64,000 nt of DNA from Bacteroidota bacterium (GCA_018266915.1 JAFDZM010000065.1:62001-126000), one strand, 5' to 3'; positions 51,208-62,500 are shown, counted from the stretch's first letter. Made by a program: numbers and translations. The notes: generated by a model not told the origin, from the letters alone.

Positions 51208-54200
51208 TTCACTATATTCTTCGTTTTCTTGTAAGCAACAACTGCCGATTGATTAATACCAAACAGAAGCATATTATTAAGAGGCAATACGCTGCGTACA
51301 TCGCCAGTAATTTTAAACCCTGATTGCAGTTGCGGTACATAGGTAAAATTCCCTTTCCCGTCGCCTTTTAACAATACTCCATAGTTGGCATCATATTTTC
51401 CAAACCGTAGCCTTGCACGGTTGATATTACCACATAACAGCAGATCAGTGTTGCCATCTTGATCATAATCAAGCATAGTAATTGTAAAAACCGGCGAATT
51501 CTGAGCCTGGGCAGGTAGCGGCTTTTCAACCAACTTTCGGGAGTGATTGCTCAGGAAACAAGCGGTATTGAAATCGTTGGCTTTTAAGCTATGTGCCCCC
51601 TGCAATTCCTCTGGTCTAAATAGCTCATTAATAGTTGCGTTCGCAAAACTTTCATAATCCGCGAACCTTGACCGCATCATGCTTACCTGGTCAAACAGCT
51701 CGTCCCGTGTGAGGTATGGATAACTTTTATGCTGAATATAAAAACATAATATCGGATCGATGGAACCATTGTTGTCGAAGTCTTTGTAAATCATTTCAGC
51801 AGGCTCTGCACCGGTTCCTTTGTATTGTGTATTCAAACCTTCATTTCCGACAATCAAATCAGGAAATCCATCGTGGTTAATATCGGCTACTTCTAAAGTA
51901 TTCCACCAACCAGAGTAGTCTTTATCCAGGTAGTTTTTGGTTTGATCAATTAGTTTTCCATTGGTGTTGATCAGGATGGTTATGGGCATCCATTCCCCTA
52001 CTAAAACCAGGTCGGGTTTATGGTCACCATTCATATCGACGAATGCAGCGTCGGTAACCATGCCGATGTGTTGCAACTGAGGAACCCATTGTTGCGTTTG
52101 GTTTGTAAAATGCCCTTTGCCATCATTAATCAGGATAAAGCTTTCAGGTGTTTCAGGATAGTTACCCGGAACAACGCGCCCACCGACGAACATATCTGGA
52201 TAGCCATCGCCATTTAAATCGACCACTTTAACACAGCTTTTGCTGCTGAGCATTGGGGGCAATGCATTGACCGCCCTTGTAAAGCCACCCTTACCGTCGT
52301 TCAGGTAAAGCCGGTCCTGCAATACTTCGCTGTTGGCAGCTATATTATCATATCCCCCCGAGCAAACGTACAGATCGGGTTTACCGTCTCCATTAGCGTC
52401 AAAGAAAACAGCCGCAGCATCGGTGTATTTCGCATCAGTTTCAAAGGCTACTTCTTTTTTCAGGGCAAAACTGCCGCCTTTCTGTTGTATAAATAATTGA
52501 CCGGGTTTACCATATCCTCCACCTATATAAACATCTTCCAGGCCATCGCCATTTACGTCGGCTTTTACCAGGCACGGTGTCGAAAACGACATTGGGTTTA
52601 CCATCAATGGCTGTCGCTTAAAGTCATTGAGCGCATTTTTCTCCTGGTTATACGTTATCGGTGATTTCGTTTCAGCAAAAAGTGAAGACGAACCGGTTTT
52701 AGAAATTGAAGGACCATTCGTTGCTTCACTTTCATTTACTGTTAGTATCCGATCTATTTTTACATTCTTTATGATCTGCTGTTTACCGGGGTGCCAGATG
52801 ATAACAAGCGAATCAATTTTATTTGCCGCGCCCAGGCCAAAATGCAGTACAGGCGATACACTGGATTGATAACCTCTCGTTGGCATTTGCTCCAGGTATT
52901 GTTTTTTGCCATTGGTATAAATTGTAAGCTTCGCGCCTATACCCTGTGTGTTTTTATCCGAACCTTTTAGCTTGACAGACAGATAATGGTTATGACCCTT
53001 CTTATCACTCGTATTTTCATAAATAAAAGCAGGTTGATTCACATTGTTCACGATCATGTCCAGATCGCCATCATTATCCAGATCGGCATATGCGGCACCA
53101 TTGCTGTTTGAAGGCTGACTGATTCCCCAGGCCTCGCTGGAATTTTGAAAGTTTAGGCCATCAACGTTTTTAAAAAAATAGCTTTTAACGGAAGTGGAAG
53201 GGATGTGCCTGAGTAACTCTATGATGTTCTCGTCCCGGATATCTTTCCCCAATGAGCTCAGATAGTCGTTACGGTATTTAATAAAATCATTATTGGTCAT
53301 ATCATGCAGCAGACCGTTGCTTACAAAAAGATCCTTTAAGCCATCGTTATCGAAATCGGCAAAAAGAGGCGCCCAGCTCCAATCGGTGTTAGAAATCCCG
53401 GCAAGCTGTCCCATTTCAGAAAATGTGCCGTTGCCATTATTTACCTGTAACATATTGCGCATGTACTGGTAGTAAAAGCCTACACGAAGGTTTCTGTCGA
53501 ACAGTTCGTAATTATCGGGGTTGAACAGGTTTTTCTGGCGCAGATTGCTTTCGGGCAGCATGTCCAGCGTAAATATATCCGGCAGGGCATCGTTGTTAAT
53601 GTCAGCAATCTCATCGCCCATAGAAAACAGGGAGGTATGGCCAATTTGCGATGCAAGTTTATCGGTAAAGGTTCCGTTTCCGTTGTTGATATATAAATAA
53701 TCCGGAACAGAGTAGTCATTGGAGATATAAATGTCCGGCCAACCGTCGCCATTGATATCTGCTATACCTGCGCCCAGACCATAAGACAGCCCTGAGTTTC
53801 TTACCCCGGTCTGTAAAGTAACATCCGTGAAATGCCCGTTATCGTTCCTGAATAACTTAGTACCCGACATAGGATCAGGCGTTTTTTCAATGATCGGGAT
53901 AGTAGTTTCATCCAGGCTGTTAAACTGGCGTGGATTATGATCGAGCAACAGCATATCCAGGTCGCCGTCATGGTCATAATCAAAAAAATACGCCTGTGTA
54001 CTGAATGAGGCATCTGCCAGTCCATATTTCTCCGCTTCTTCTGTAAAATGAGGTATTCCAGCTGCATCGTTACCCTGATTTATAAATAACTGGTTTTTCC
54101 GAAGCTCAGCCGGTTTGGCGCCTGAATAGCAAACGTAGATATCCATTTTACCATCGCCATTCAGATCGACCATGGTAACACCCGTTTTCCACCCGTCAGC

Positions 54201-54548
54201 CCTTCCTGCTACACCGGCGATATCGGTAACATCTGCAAACTGCATGTGCCCTTTGTTAAGATAAAGTTTGTCGCTAGTCATATTACCTGTAAAGTAAATA
54301 TCCTGCAGACCATCGCCATTCAGATCAGCTACAGCTACACCACCACCGTTATAAAAATATTGATATAGCAATACGTTGTTTTGTGCATCCTCGGTCAGTG
54401 TATTGGCGAACTGAACATGCGTTTGAGATGAATCGAGTAATGTAAAAAGTGTATTGCCGGGCCCGGCAGTTTTTGAATGGCAACCGGCAAAAAGAATCAA
54501 AATAACCAGGCCGCAGGAAGGCTTTAAAAAACGGAAAACGGACGGCAT
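51204..54548 (-). CDS. FG-GAP/VCBS repeat lipoprotein with ASPIC/UnbV domain
   Basis: A 1114-residue surface lipoprotein (leader with lipobox FAGCHSK). It has about a dozen FG-GAP repeats with calcium-binding DxDxDG loops (VADLNGDGLQDIYF, VDLNGDGKMDIYV, ADFDNDGLKDLFV and more), forming two beta-propellers, with an ASPIC/UnbV-like segment (TIYTNGKKQYLEQMPTRGYQSS). These proteins commonly sit beside SusCD in Bacteroidota and probably bind substrate. The TGTTA-type dyad and -7 box at 54651-54683 precede it. Confidence 0.92.
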   Translation of the reverse strand: MPSVFRFLKPSCGLVILILFAGCHSKTAGPGNTLFTLLDSSQTHVQFANTLTEDAQNNVLLYQYFYNGGGVAVADLNGDGLQDIYFTGNMTSDKLYLNKGHMQFADVTDIAGVAGRADGWKTGVTMVDLNGDGKMDIYVCYSGAKPAELRKNQLFINQGNDAAGIPHFTEEAEKYGLADASFSTQAYFFDYDHDGDLDMLLLDHNPRQFNSLDETTIPIIEKTPDPMSGTKLFRNDNGHFTDVTLQTGVRNSGLSYGLGAGIADINGDGWPDIYISNDYSVPDYLYINNGNGTFTDKLASQIGHTSLFSMGDEIADINNDALPDIFTLDMLPESNLRQKNLFNPDNYELFDRNLRVGFYYQYMRNMLQVNNGNGTFSEMGQLAGISNTDWSWAPLFADFDNDGLKDLFVSNGLLHDMTNNDFIKYRNDYLSSLGKDIRDENIIELLRHIPSTSVKSYFFKNVDGLNFQNSSEAWGISQPSNSNGAAYADLDNDGDLDMIVNNVNQPAFIYENTSDKKGHNHYLSVKLKGSDKNTQGIGAKLTIYTNGKKQYLEQMPTRGYQSSVSPVLHFGLGAANKIDSLVIIWHPGKQQIIKNVKIDRILTVNESEATNGPSISKTGSSSLFAETKSPITYNQEKNALNDFKRQPLMVNPMSFSTPCLVKADVNGDGLEDVYIGGGYGKPGQLFIQQKGGSFALKKEVAFETDAKYTDAAAVFFDANGDGKPDLYVCSGGYDNIAANSEVLQDRLYLNDGKGGFTRAVNALPPMLSSKSCVKVVDLNGDGYPDMFVGGRVVPGNYPETPESFILINDGKGHFTNQTQQWVPQLQHIGMVTDAAFVDMNGDHKPDLVLVGEWMPITILINTNGKLIDQTKNYLDKDYSGWWNTLEVADINHDGFPDLIVGNEGLNTQYKGTGAEPAEMIYKDFDNNGSIDPILCFYIQHKSYPYLTRDELFDQVSMMRSRFADYESFANATINELFRPEELQGAHSLKANDFNTACFLSNHSRKLVEKPLPAQAQNSPVFTITMLDYDQDGNTDLLLCGNINRARLRFGKYDANYGVLLKGDGKGNFTYVPQLQSGFKITGDVRSVLPLNNMLLFGINQSAVVAYKKTKNIVK

Positions 54549-54650
54549 AAACTATTAAATGATCGGCTGCTTTTCTTTCACACCCGGTAATGAATCAGTG
54601 ATTTAGTAAATTGGTTGAATTAGACAGGCGCTTGTGAACCCGCTACGAAT

Positions 54651-54684
54651 CTAAAGTAAAAAATAATAATTGTAAAACAAACAT
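54651..54684 (-). promoter_or_regulatory. Dyad and -7 box before the FG-GAP gene
   Basis: On the minus strand TGTTTGTTTTACA (54683-54671) is followed by AATTATTATTTT and TACTTTAG (54658-54651). The same dyad and the same TACTTTAG box precede the HTCS gene. It would give the FG-GAP and PAP2 genes a promoter of their own within the long operon. Confidence 0.55.
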
Positions 54685-54737
54685 TTATTATTTTTTAATG
54701 TATTTTAATATTCATGATCGTAAAATAAGCTACCCGC

Positions 54738-56933
54738 TCAAAAAGATTTCTGTATGATCTGGTAGTATTTTGAAAATAGCTTTTTAGACACTTCAACTGC
54801 GTCGCCTTTCACAAAATCCGGGTAAGCATTATCATGCGTATTCACCCATTTCCACTCCCAATCTTTCACCTGATTATCAAAATTAGCTGCATCAAAATCG
54901 GTTCCGGCATCCATTGCTTTATTCATTTGGTTAAAAAACAACTCCCAGCGGGGCTTATAAAATCCTTTTATTAACCCGGCCCATTGGCGGTTTGAGTATT
55001 CCCGCAATTCACTTTCTTTATCGCCCCAAAGGGTAATAATATCCCGCGCGTTGAATTCATAAAGATTCTTTTCCTGCTCACTTATGCCATTTGCCCGGGC
55101 ATCGCTTATCCACTTACCAAGCAGAAAATCTTTGCGCGTACTTAGCAAAGCATCCATATCATCCATCAACTGTAAAAATTCAGCGCTATACTGGTTAAAG
55201 TGCGCTTTATCCTTATCTTGATAAGCCGATGCTATTTTTTGTTGCAGTGGCGATGCATAATTGGCCAACACCTGCCGTGTTACATCAACCAAGTCGTACT
55301 GATAACCATCACTTTGCTTCAGGCTGTCGGCAGCATTTATTAATAACTCCCAGGCAGCAACCAGTTTCTTCGGATCATAATCCAGATGAGTTAGTACACG
55401 GTCAATTGATCTTTTTAAGGTTGGTCTTGCCACAATAATTGATTCGGGGCCACCCTCGGTCAGTCCGCTACTATAAACTGTGTTTAGCAAAATATGCCAA
55501 GCCTTGTCAGCGTTGCGATTGACCTTGCCATATCGCCTATGAGCATAATCTTTCACCCATGCCTCAGCATCTATCGGAGTATCACGCCATACATTTCCCA
55601 GCATCAGCTCGAACAAAGCCGGGTTTTGTTCGATGCCCTCTGGCGTTACACCAATGCCGCTTAGCCTTTTTGCTTCCGGATCGTGCAACGCAATAGCAGG
55701 ATCAGCAGCCACATGCCACATCCGTCCAAATAAACTGATATTTCCGCCAAAATTCTGCAACATACACCATATCCAGGGTTTGCCATAATACGCCTCTGTA
55801 TGGTTCCAAACAGGGTGTTCTTCGCTATATAAGTCCAGGACGATCATGTGATCATCAGGCACTGCATTTAATAAAGCTTTAATTTGCTGTGGCTGCCAAA
55901 AAGCATTGTTGTAGTGAAACATCCAGCCTTGCATTACCCAAACCGCTTTGGGATCGGCTGCCGCCATTGATCTGAATACTTTTTTACTCATCCCATCCAG
56001 ATAAGTAGAATCATTTGTTGGCGGTACATTTTCATTAAAAGTATCAGCCGAATACAAATGATCGGTGCCAAATTCGGCCGTCTGGGCCCCGATATACTTT
56101 TTACCAATGGTCTCAAACATCGGATCATCAGGGTCAAGAATGTACACGTCAGGAAACCCGGCGCCCCAGTTGGTCTTTTTTACCTTAGCGTTTGGAAATT
56201 TATCTTTAAATGACGGCGGCACATGCCCGGTGAATGACGACAACACCGGTGTCATCCCAAATGAGCGTTCGCGTTCCAATATCTTTTTTTGTAATGCCCG
56301 GTGCGTATCCATCCAATGCTGCGGCAACGGACCACCCCACGCATCGATATTACCCATCCAAAACCATGAGAAATAAGCCGGTCCACTAAAAAACTCGTCC
56401 AAATCTTTATTGGTAAAGCTCATATTTTTATAAACATCCTGCCAGATGGCTTCCTCGCCGGTTATCGCCAGCGGCATGTTGACACCATTCAGCGCCATCC
56501 AGTCGATTTCTTTTTGCCATCTGTCCCAATCCCACCATGACATGGAATAGTTAAAAGTGCAATAGTTCAGGTAGTACCTGTATTGATAGGGCGTATTTTT
56601 ATGAACCTTATACTTCACCAAAGGTAATTTAGCCGGCAGATGCAGGTTGGTGCCATTCCAGCCTATATCGCAGAAGCAATAATTCTTTAGATAATAATTC
56701 AGTGCTGATGCTATGGATAAGCCATTATCGCCTCGAAGTATGATCTTATTTTGATTTCCATCCAGTTCAAAAACATCCTTACCATTTTCCTTCGGGATGC
56801 TTTCTACTATAAATGTGCCTGATCTGCCCGGAATAATACGTTCAATAAAAGCTTTTGATGCAGCCTGGTTAACCTGGGCAAAAGAACTGGTAGCTGATAT
56901 AATACCAATAAGAATAAGAGGAAGCTTCTTCAT
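54738..56933 (-). CDS. GH89 alpha-N-acetylglucosaminidase, copy 2
   Basis: A 731-residue exported NAGLU-family enzyme (leader ending TSSFAQ), paralogous to the one at 39285 with identical landmarks. E301 (ADTFNENVPP) and E432 (VTPEGIEQNP) are the catalytic pair; the second motif is closer to human NAGLU than that of copy 1. It lies downstream of MIOX copy 2 with a 95 bp gap rich in hairpins. It should remove alpha-GlcNAc from the same class of substrate. Confidence 0.95.
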   Translation of the reverse strand: MKKLPLILIGIISATSSFAQVNQAASKAFIERIIPGRSGTFIVESIPKENGKDVFELDGNQNKIILRGDNGLSIASALNYYLKNYCFCDIGWNGTNLHLPAKLPLVKYKVHKNTPYQYRYYLNYCTFNYSMSWWDWDRWQKEIDWMALNGVNMPLAITGEEAIWQDVYKNMSFTNKDLDEFFSGPAYFSWFWMGNIDAWGGPLPQHWMDTHRALQKKILERERSFGMTPVLSSFTGHVPPSFKDKFPNAKVKKTNWGAGFPDVYILDPDDPMFETIGKKYIGAQTAEFGTDHLYSADTFNENVPPTNDSTYLDGMSKKVFRSMAAADPKAVWVMQGWMFHYNNAFWQPQQIKALLNAVPDDHMIVLDLYSEEHPVWNHTEAYYGKPWIWCMLQNFGGNISLFGRMWHVAADPAIALHDPEAKRLSGIGVTPEGIEQNPALFELMLGNVWRDTPIDAEAWVKDYAHRRYGKVNRNADKAWHILLNTVYSSGLTEGGPESIIVARPTLKRSIDRVLTHLDYDPKKLVAAWELLINAADSLKQSDGYQYDLVDVTRQVLANYASPLQQKIASAYQDKDKAHFNQYSAEFLQLMDDMDALLSTRKDFLLGKWISDARANGISEQEKNLYEFNARDIITLWGDKESELREYSNRQWAGLIKGFYKPRWELFFNQMNKAMDAGTDFDAANFDNQVKDWEWKWVNTHDNAYPDFVKGDAVEVSKKLFSKYYQIIQKSF

Positions 56934-57028
56934 GCAAGCAAAGTAGGTATAAGTATAACCCTTAGCAAGGGTGCTACCGCATTTGGTAACACCCGTAAGG
57001 GGCTGCAGAGCAGCGTGCGGTGATTGTA

Positions 57029-57895
57029 TTAAAGTTTAACAGTCAAGGGCAAATATTTCGCAATCAGATCTTCATAGTATGGTTTCAACTCGGATACAAC
57101 CGGTGGTTTAGGGCTCTTTGAATACAGGTCGTACGGATTGAATTTGTCGACCCATTTAAACATCTCCTGATCATGGGCATTCAGTATATGATCATACTCA
57201 TGTTCACGGTGCTGGGAATAAAACGAGTGGTAACGGATCATGTACAAAGCTTCTTCGGGCAGATAATCTTTTGTGATCTGGTACAAATATTCATCGTGCC
57301 CCCATGACATATGTATATTGTCCAAGCCACACTGGTGCGAATAAACGCCGTATTTGGTATTAAACCGTTCATCGCAAGTATCCGGGTTATCTGCAAAAAA
57401 TTCAGGATAAACGATTTTATCTGAAAACTTGCAGCCTACCGGGAATGTATCGCCTACCACATTCCATTGCGGTTCGCCAAACAGGCAAAGAACTTTGCCG
57501 AGATCATGTATAAAGCCCGTTAAAACAAACCAATCCGGGTGCCCGTCTGCGCGGATGGCTTCTGCCGTTTGCAGTAAATGCTGTAACTGATCTAACTGCA
57601 GGTCCGGGTCCGAATCATCGATCAGGGTATTCAGGTACTCCATTGCGGCCCACCAGGGCATCTCTTTCTTATCAAACTTCAGGAAGTTGGCTTTTTTTGC
57701 CAAAACGTTATCATAGGTTTGATATTTATGATTAAGCCTGTAAAACTCGCGTACACCATCTATCTCAGGACTATCATAATTTCTGAATTCCTCTTTGGTT
57801 TTAGCGGGCTGACCTGGTTCAGGGTATCTTCTCAGCACATCTTCATCCCAATCGTCCAAATGGGATAAGGGTGATATTTCATTATTATTTTCCAT
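57029..57895 (-). CDS. myo-Inositol oxygenase, copy 2
   Basis: A 288-residue paralogue of the enzyme at 36772, with all six iron ligands: H106, H130, D131, H200, H223 and D256. Differences are concentrated at the N-terminus and in the loop before SWGHDEY. No signal peptide, so it acts in the cytoplasm on imported inositol. It is the first gene after susD in locus 3 and is followed by GH89, the reverse order of locus 2. A weak TGT-N7-ACA dyad (57907-57919) lies 12 bp before the ATG. Confidence 0.95.
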   Translation of the reverse strand: MENNNEISPLSHLDDWDEDVLRRYPEPGQPAKTKEEFRNYDSPEIDGVREFYRLNHKYQTYDNVLAKKANFLKFDKKEMPWWAAMEYLNTLIDDSDPDLQLDQLQHLLQTAEAIRADGHPDWFVLTGFIHDLGKVLCLFGEPQWNVVGDTFPVGCKFSDKIVYPEFFADNPDTCDERFNTKYGVYSHQCGLDNIHMSWGHDEYLYQITKDYLPEEALYMIRYHSFYSQHREHEYDHILNAHDQEMFKWVDKFNPYDLYSKSPKPPVVSELKPYYEDLIAKYLPLTVKL

Positions 57896-57937
57896 AGCTG
57901 TTTTTCTGTTGTTAATACATGGTTTAGGGAAATTAAC

Positions 57938-57964
57938 GGGCTACCGCCAGTCGGCGGTTCGCCC
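57938..57964 (-). terminator. Intercistronic hairpin after susD (locus 3)
   Basis: GGGC and CCGCC pair with GGCGG and GCCC (57938-57964) around an AGTC loop, with a small internal bulge. It lies between susD and inositol oxygenase copy 2. No T-tract, so attenuation or mRNA processing is more likely than full termination. Confidence 0.7.
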
Positions 57965-58002
57965 ATTAACAACTGATCTCAATAAAAAAATATAACCTCA
58001 TA

Positions 58003-59568
58003 TTAATAGTTCGGGTTCTGCTTGATAACCCCTTTACTCTCATCAATAATTTTCTGAGGAATAGGCATGAAATAATCCTTAGGACGCTGAAATGTTCTTG
58101 CCGGGATAATCACTGCACCATTATAAGGTGGCAGCGGTGAAGCCTTTTTCGGTTTACCAACTATAGTGTCCAGGTTGATGATCTGATCTTTATCCCAGCG
58201 CAACAAATCCTGCCAGCGCACATTTTCGCCGCCAAGCTCAACCCTTTTTTCGTGGATTAATTGCGGCATGCCTGCCCCTGTAATAGCTGGTAGCCCAACT
58301 CTTTGTCGTACGGCATTTATTTCTGCATCGCCTGCTCCTGCGCCACTTGCCCTGATTTTTGCCTCAGCAACTATCAGATAAATTTCCGCAGTTCTTAAAA
58401 GTGGCTGCTTCAGATCAAAATTCAGGTTTCCATCGCCGTTTGGCATGTAGGCCGTATATTTCCGTATATAATAGCCGGTGGTTGACATACTTGGGAGCAT
58501 ACGACCAGTAGACTGCCCCTCTTTTCCTGCAAACATTTGTACTGCATCGGTTCCTGAAATTGTAACCAGGTTTGTTTGATACGGGATTGAATCGCCTACA
58601 GACAGTACAGTAGCTTGTTTTCTCGGGTCGCCTGCTTCAAATTCATCAACAAAATTCTGGGTTGGGTGATGAAAGCCCCATCCCTGCCATGGTCTTGGAG
58701 AAAAATAGATAGACATTGGTGATTGAAGCGAACCGGATATTTCACTATTTTGATTCCAAACAGCAAATAGCAGTTCGGTACTGGTAGTTTGCTGGATGCC
58801 CGGGGTGAAATTATCGGTATAATTAGCGGATAACGCATAATTAGGATCGCTGGTTACCGCTGTACCGTATTGAATCGCTTTCGAGAAATTATCCTCGAAC
58901 AAGTAAAGTTTACTAAGTAACCCTTCAGCAGTTCCTTTGCTCACACGGCCTTTGTCTGCAGCATCGTATGTTTCAGGTAACAGACTAACTGCTTTCAACA
59001 AGTCAGATTCTACCTGGGTACGCACCTGATCTAAGGTTGACTTTGCAACATTGTAGTTAGCGGTCAACACATTGTTTTCCAATATTAGTGGTACTTCGCC
59101 ATATATCTGGCTTAATATGAAGTAAGCATGCGCCCTCAGGAAATAAGCTTCACCCATTGACCTGTCGCGGATAGCCTGATCCATAACCGGCACTTTAGGT
59201 ATGTAGATGATGGCATTATTAGCCCTTGCAACCTGTTCGTAAGCAAAGGGCCAGGTATAGTAAATTACCTGTAGTGACGGATCGGCCTGGAGGTTTCCAA
59301 CCGCCTGGAAATCGGAGTGGTCACCTGCTACATAAATATCATCCGACTGGTCGTCATAAGTATATAAGGCATGCCCTACCCAATCCTCTGTATAAAGGAT
59401 ATTGTATATCCCCAAAACGTTCGCTATCACGTCGTTCTGGTTTCGCCAATAGGTAGCTGTAGTGTACGAGCCCGTTGGTTTTTGATCAAGAGGCTTTTTT
59501 ACACAGCTTCCTATCAATACCGTGCTAAGGCATAATAGGCTTAATAATTTGTATCTGATCGAATTCAT
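58003..59568 (-). CDS. SusD-family lipoprotein (locus 3)
   Basis: A 521-residue RagB/SusD lipoprotein (leader with lipobox IGSCVKK). Internal PTGSYTTATYWRNQNDV is typical of the SusD N-terminus, and EKRVELGGENVRWQDLLRW, ending in IKQNPNY, of the C-terminus. It follows its susC by 18 bp and precedes the MIOX and GH89 genes. It differs enough from the locus 2 SusD that the bound structures need not be identical. Confidence 0.94.
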   Translation of the reverse strand: MNSIRYKLLSLLCLSTVLIGSCVKKPLDQKPTGSYTTATYWRNQNDVIANVLGIYNILYTEDWVGHALYTYDDQSDDIYVAGDHSDFQAVGNLQADPSLQVIYYTWPFAYEQVARANNAIIYIPKVPVMDQAIRDRSMGEAYFLRAHAYFILSQIYGEVPLILENNVLTANYNVAKSTLDQVRTQVESDLLKAVSLLPETYDAADKGRVSKGTAEGLLSKLYLFEDNFSKAIQYGTAVTSDPNYALSANYTDNFTPGIQQTTSTELLFAVWNQNSEISGSLQSPMSIYFSPRPWQGWGFHHPTQNFVDEFEAGDPRKQATVLSVGDSIPYQTNLVTISGTDAVQMFAGKEGQSTGRMLPSMSTTGYYIRKYTAYMPNGDGNLNFDLKQPLLRTAEIYLIVAEAKIRASGAGAGDAEINAVRQRVGLPAITGAGMPQLIHEKRVELGGENVRWQDLLRWDKDQIINLDTIVGKPKKASPLPPYNGAVIIPARTFQRPKDYFMPIPQKIIDESKGVIKQNPNY

Positions 59569-59586
59569 ATCTGTCTTTTTATGAAA

Positions 59587-62500
59587 TTAAAAATTAGCTG
59601 TCACTCCAAATGTTAGGTTCCTGGCACTCGGATACTGTGCAACATCAACACCCTTTTGCAAGTTGTTGCCATTATAACCCAGCTCCGGAGTATATCCTTT
59701 ATAACCTGTGATCATCAAAACATTGTAGGAACTTACGTACAAACGGATATCAGGCAGCTGTACACCGGCTATGCTCTTTTTTGTGAACGTGTATCCGAGA
59801 GCAACACTCTTCAGCGACAGGTAAGACCCGTTCTCTACCCAAAGGTCAGAGGAACGATAGTTATCGTTAGGGTTGTTCCCCGGAGATGTCAGCCTTGGTA
59901 TCGAATTACTGGTACCGGCACCGTGCCATCTTCCTTCCTGTTCGGCATACCAGTTAAACACCTGGGTTGCATCTAAGCCGGCAAGCCTGTCCGCATTATA
60001 CAGTTTTAAGCCGGTCTGACCTGCAAAACTGAAAGAGAAGTCGAAATTCTTGAAAGAAAGCGTTCCATGAAATCCGAATACAAATTTCGGGTTAGGGTTG
60101 CCCAGGTTCACGCGGTCTTTATCATCAATCACGCCATCACCATTAACATCCACAAACCGCACATCACCCGGTCTTATATTGCCTTTATTAGGATCGTTTC
60201 TAATATTCGGATCATTATCTATATCCGCTTGTGTTTGATAAAGACCATTGGTTTTAAAGCCATAAAAAGAAGAAATCGGCTGGCCTTCATAGGTACGGGA
60301 AATGTCCGCATTTTCTCTTCCGTATGATGTACCGGCTAAGTAACTTCCGTCGGCGCCGTAAAGCTTGGTTACCTTATTGCTCAAAAAAGATGCATTTGCA
60401 CCAACGGAATATCTAAGTTCTCCGGCTTTGTTATGATAGTCTAATTCAATTTCCACGCCGTGGTTATTCATCTCACCGATATTCTGGAAAGGCAATGAGA
60501 TATTCCCAGGATCATCGGGCAAGTTGGTTTGCGCTCCGAATGTTTCAACCAGCTGGTATGGGATCAGCATTTGCGAGGTATTGCGGTTAAAATAAGTAAC
60601 CGTACCATTTAAATGGTCCTGCAAGGTTGTGAACTCTAAAGCTATATTGGTTTCCTTAGTACTTTCCCAGTGGATGTTAGGGTTTGCAAGACTTGTAATT
60701 ACTGCTCCATTTTGTAAAGCAGTAGTAGTGCCTAAAGCATAACCATAATTACTGCCATAGCTCAAAGTACTCAAATAATTAAAATCGGATATATTTTGAT
60801 TACCCAACTGTCCCCAGCCACCGGTAAGTTTTAAGTTGCTGAAAATGTCTTTCATTGCATCCGTATAAAACTTTTCCTGCGAAATGCGCCATCCTAAAGA
60901 AAATGCAGGGAAATAGCCCCATCTTTTATCCGGTGCAAATTTGCTGGAACCGTCAGCACGCATAGTTACAGTGAGGAGATATTTATCGTCATAGGCGTAA
61001 TTACCTCTCACAAAATAAGACTGCAAGCCCTGGTCTGCGTAATTGTTGCCGTTGTTACTGGCGCTGCTTCCAAAGTTTAAAACTCTTACATCAGGGTCGC
61101 TATCGGTATATCCTGAGCGGGCAGCATTAACATAATTTCCTTTGATCAACTGTGCGGAATACCCACCTAATATCGTAAACGCGTGCTTTTGAATGGTTTT
61201 ATTATAAGTCAGGAAATACTCTTCCAGGAATGATGAGGTGTTTGCGTAACCCTGGCTAAGAGTGGCGATAGAAGGCCCCCTTGTCTGATCGGGCATTGCA
61301 ACCTGAAAATTATAATAATCAGAATAGCTCATATCATAAGCATAGTTGGCCTTTGCTTTAAGCCCTTTCAATATCTCTATTTCTGCATATCCATTGGCCA
61401 GCAACCTGTTAACTTTATTATAAGCATCAGCCGTTTTTGCCGTTGCTACGGGGTTATTTATATCCCCAAGCTGGTTATCGGCTTGTGAAGTTCCCCAGGA
61501 ACCGTCAGGATTGGTAACCGGTATAGCCGGGTTAAAACGGATAGCGCTCCAAACTAAGCCTGCCTGGGTAGACCTGGTATCAGGTGCATTGCTATTGGTG
61601 TTTGAGAAAAGTATATTTTCGCCAACTTTAATTCTTGAGGTCACTTTGTGTTCAGAGTTGACCCTGAAATTGTAACGTGTGAAAAATGAGTTGGGGATCA
61701 TACCCGTCTCATTATAATAGTTACTTGAGAAACTGTATATAGAACTTGCACTCCCGCCTCTTAAAGCAACATCAGCATTTCGTACATAACCTGTTCCAAT
61801 CAGTGCACGCTGCCAGTCTGTTCTTTGAACCGAATAATATGGATTGTTCCAGATAGCCGGGGCTGCTTGCCCATTATTGGTATAAGATTCAATTTTAAGC
61901 TTATCCAGCTCAGGTGCCGTAAGCATATCTATGAATTTTACCGGTTTGTTTGAACCGACATATAGATTTACTGAGGTCTTTAATTTTTCATTGAAGTTGC
62001 CGTTTTTGGTAGTAATAATAACTACACCATTAGCAGCTCTTGAACCATAAATAGCTGATGAAGAAGCGTCTTTTAATATTTCAATAGACGCAATGTCATT
62101 TGAGTTCACATCATTTAACCCCGACGCCGGCACACCATCAATTATTATCAATGGGTCAGCGTTATTTACTGTTCCGGTACCTCTAACACGGATGCTTGGT
62201 ATGCTACCAGGAGAACCATCGCTGCGAACGATGTCGACACCTGCCGCTTTTCCCTGTATTGCTGTGGCCGGGTTACTTACCGGAAGGTTCTTGATGTCAT
62301 CCCCTTTCACTTTTACTACTGATCCGGTAACATCCCTTTTGGTTTGTGTACCATAACCAACGACTACTACTTCATTCAAAGTAGAGGCCGAAGCAGGAAC
62401 AACAATAATGATGTCTTCCCCTGCCTGGTCGCCAACTACGATATGCTTTTGGATCGGTTTTATACCTACATAGGTAACCGTGATATCATACTCACCCGGA

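Noticed and set aside
57907..57919. TGTTGTTAATACA as an eighth member of the dyad class
   Set aside because: It has only TGT-N7-ACA, weak arms and no matching AT-rich flank; kept as a weak candidate in the gene note only.
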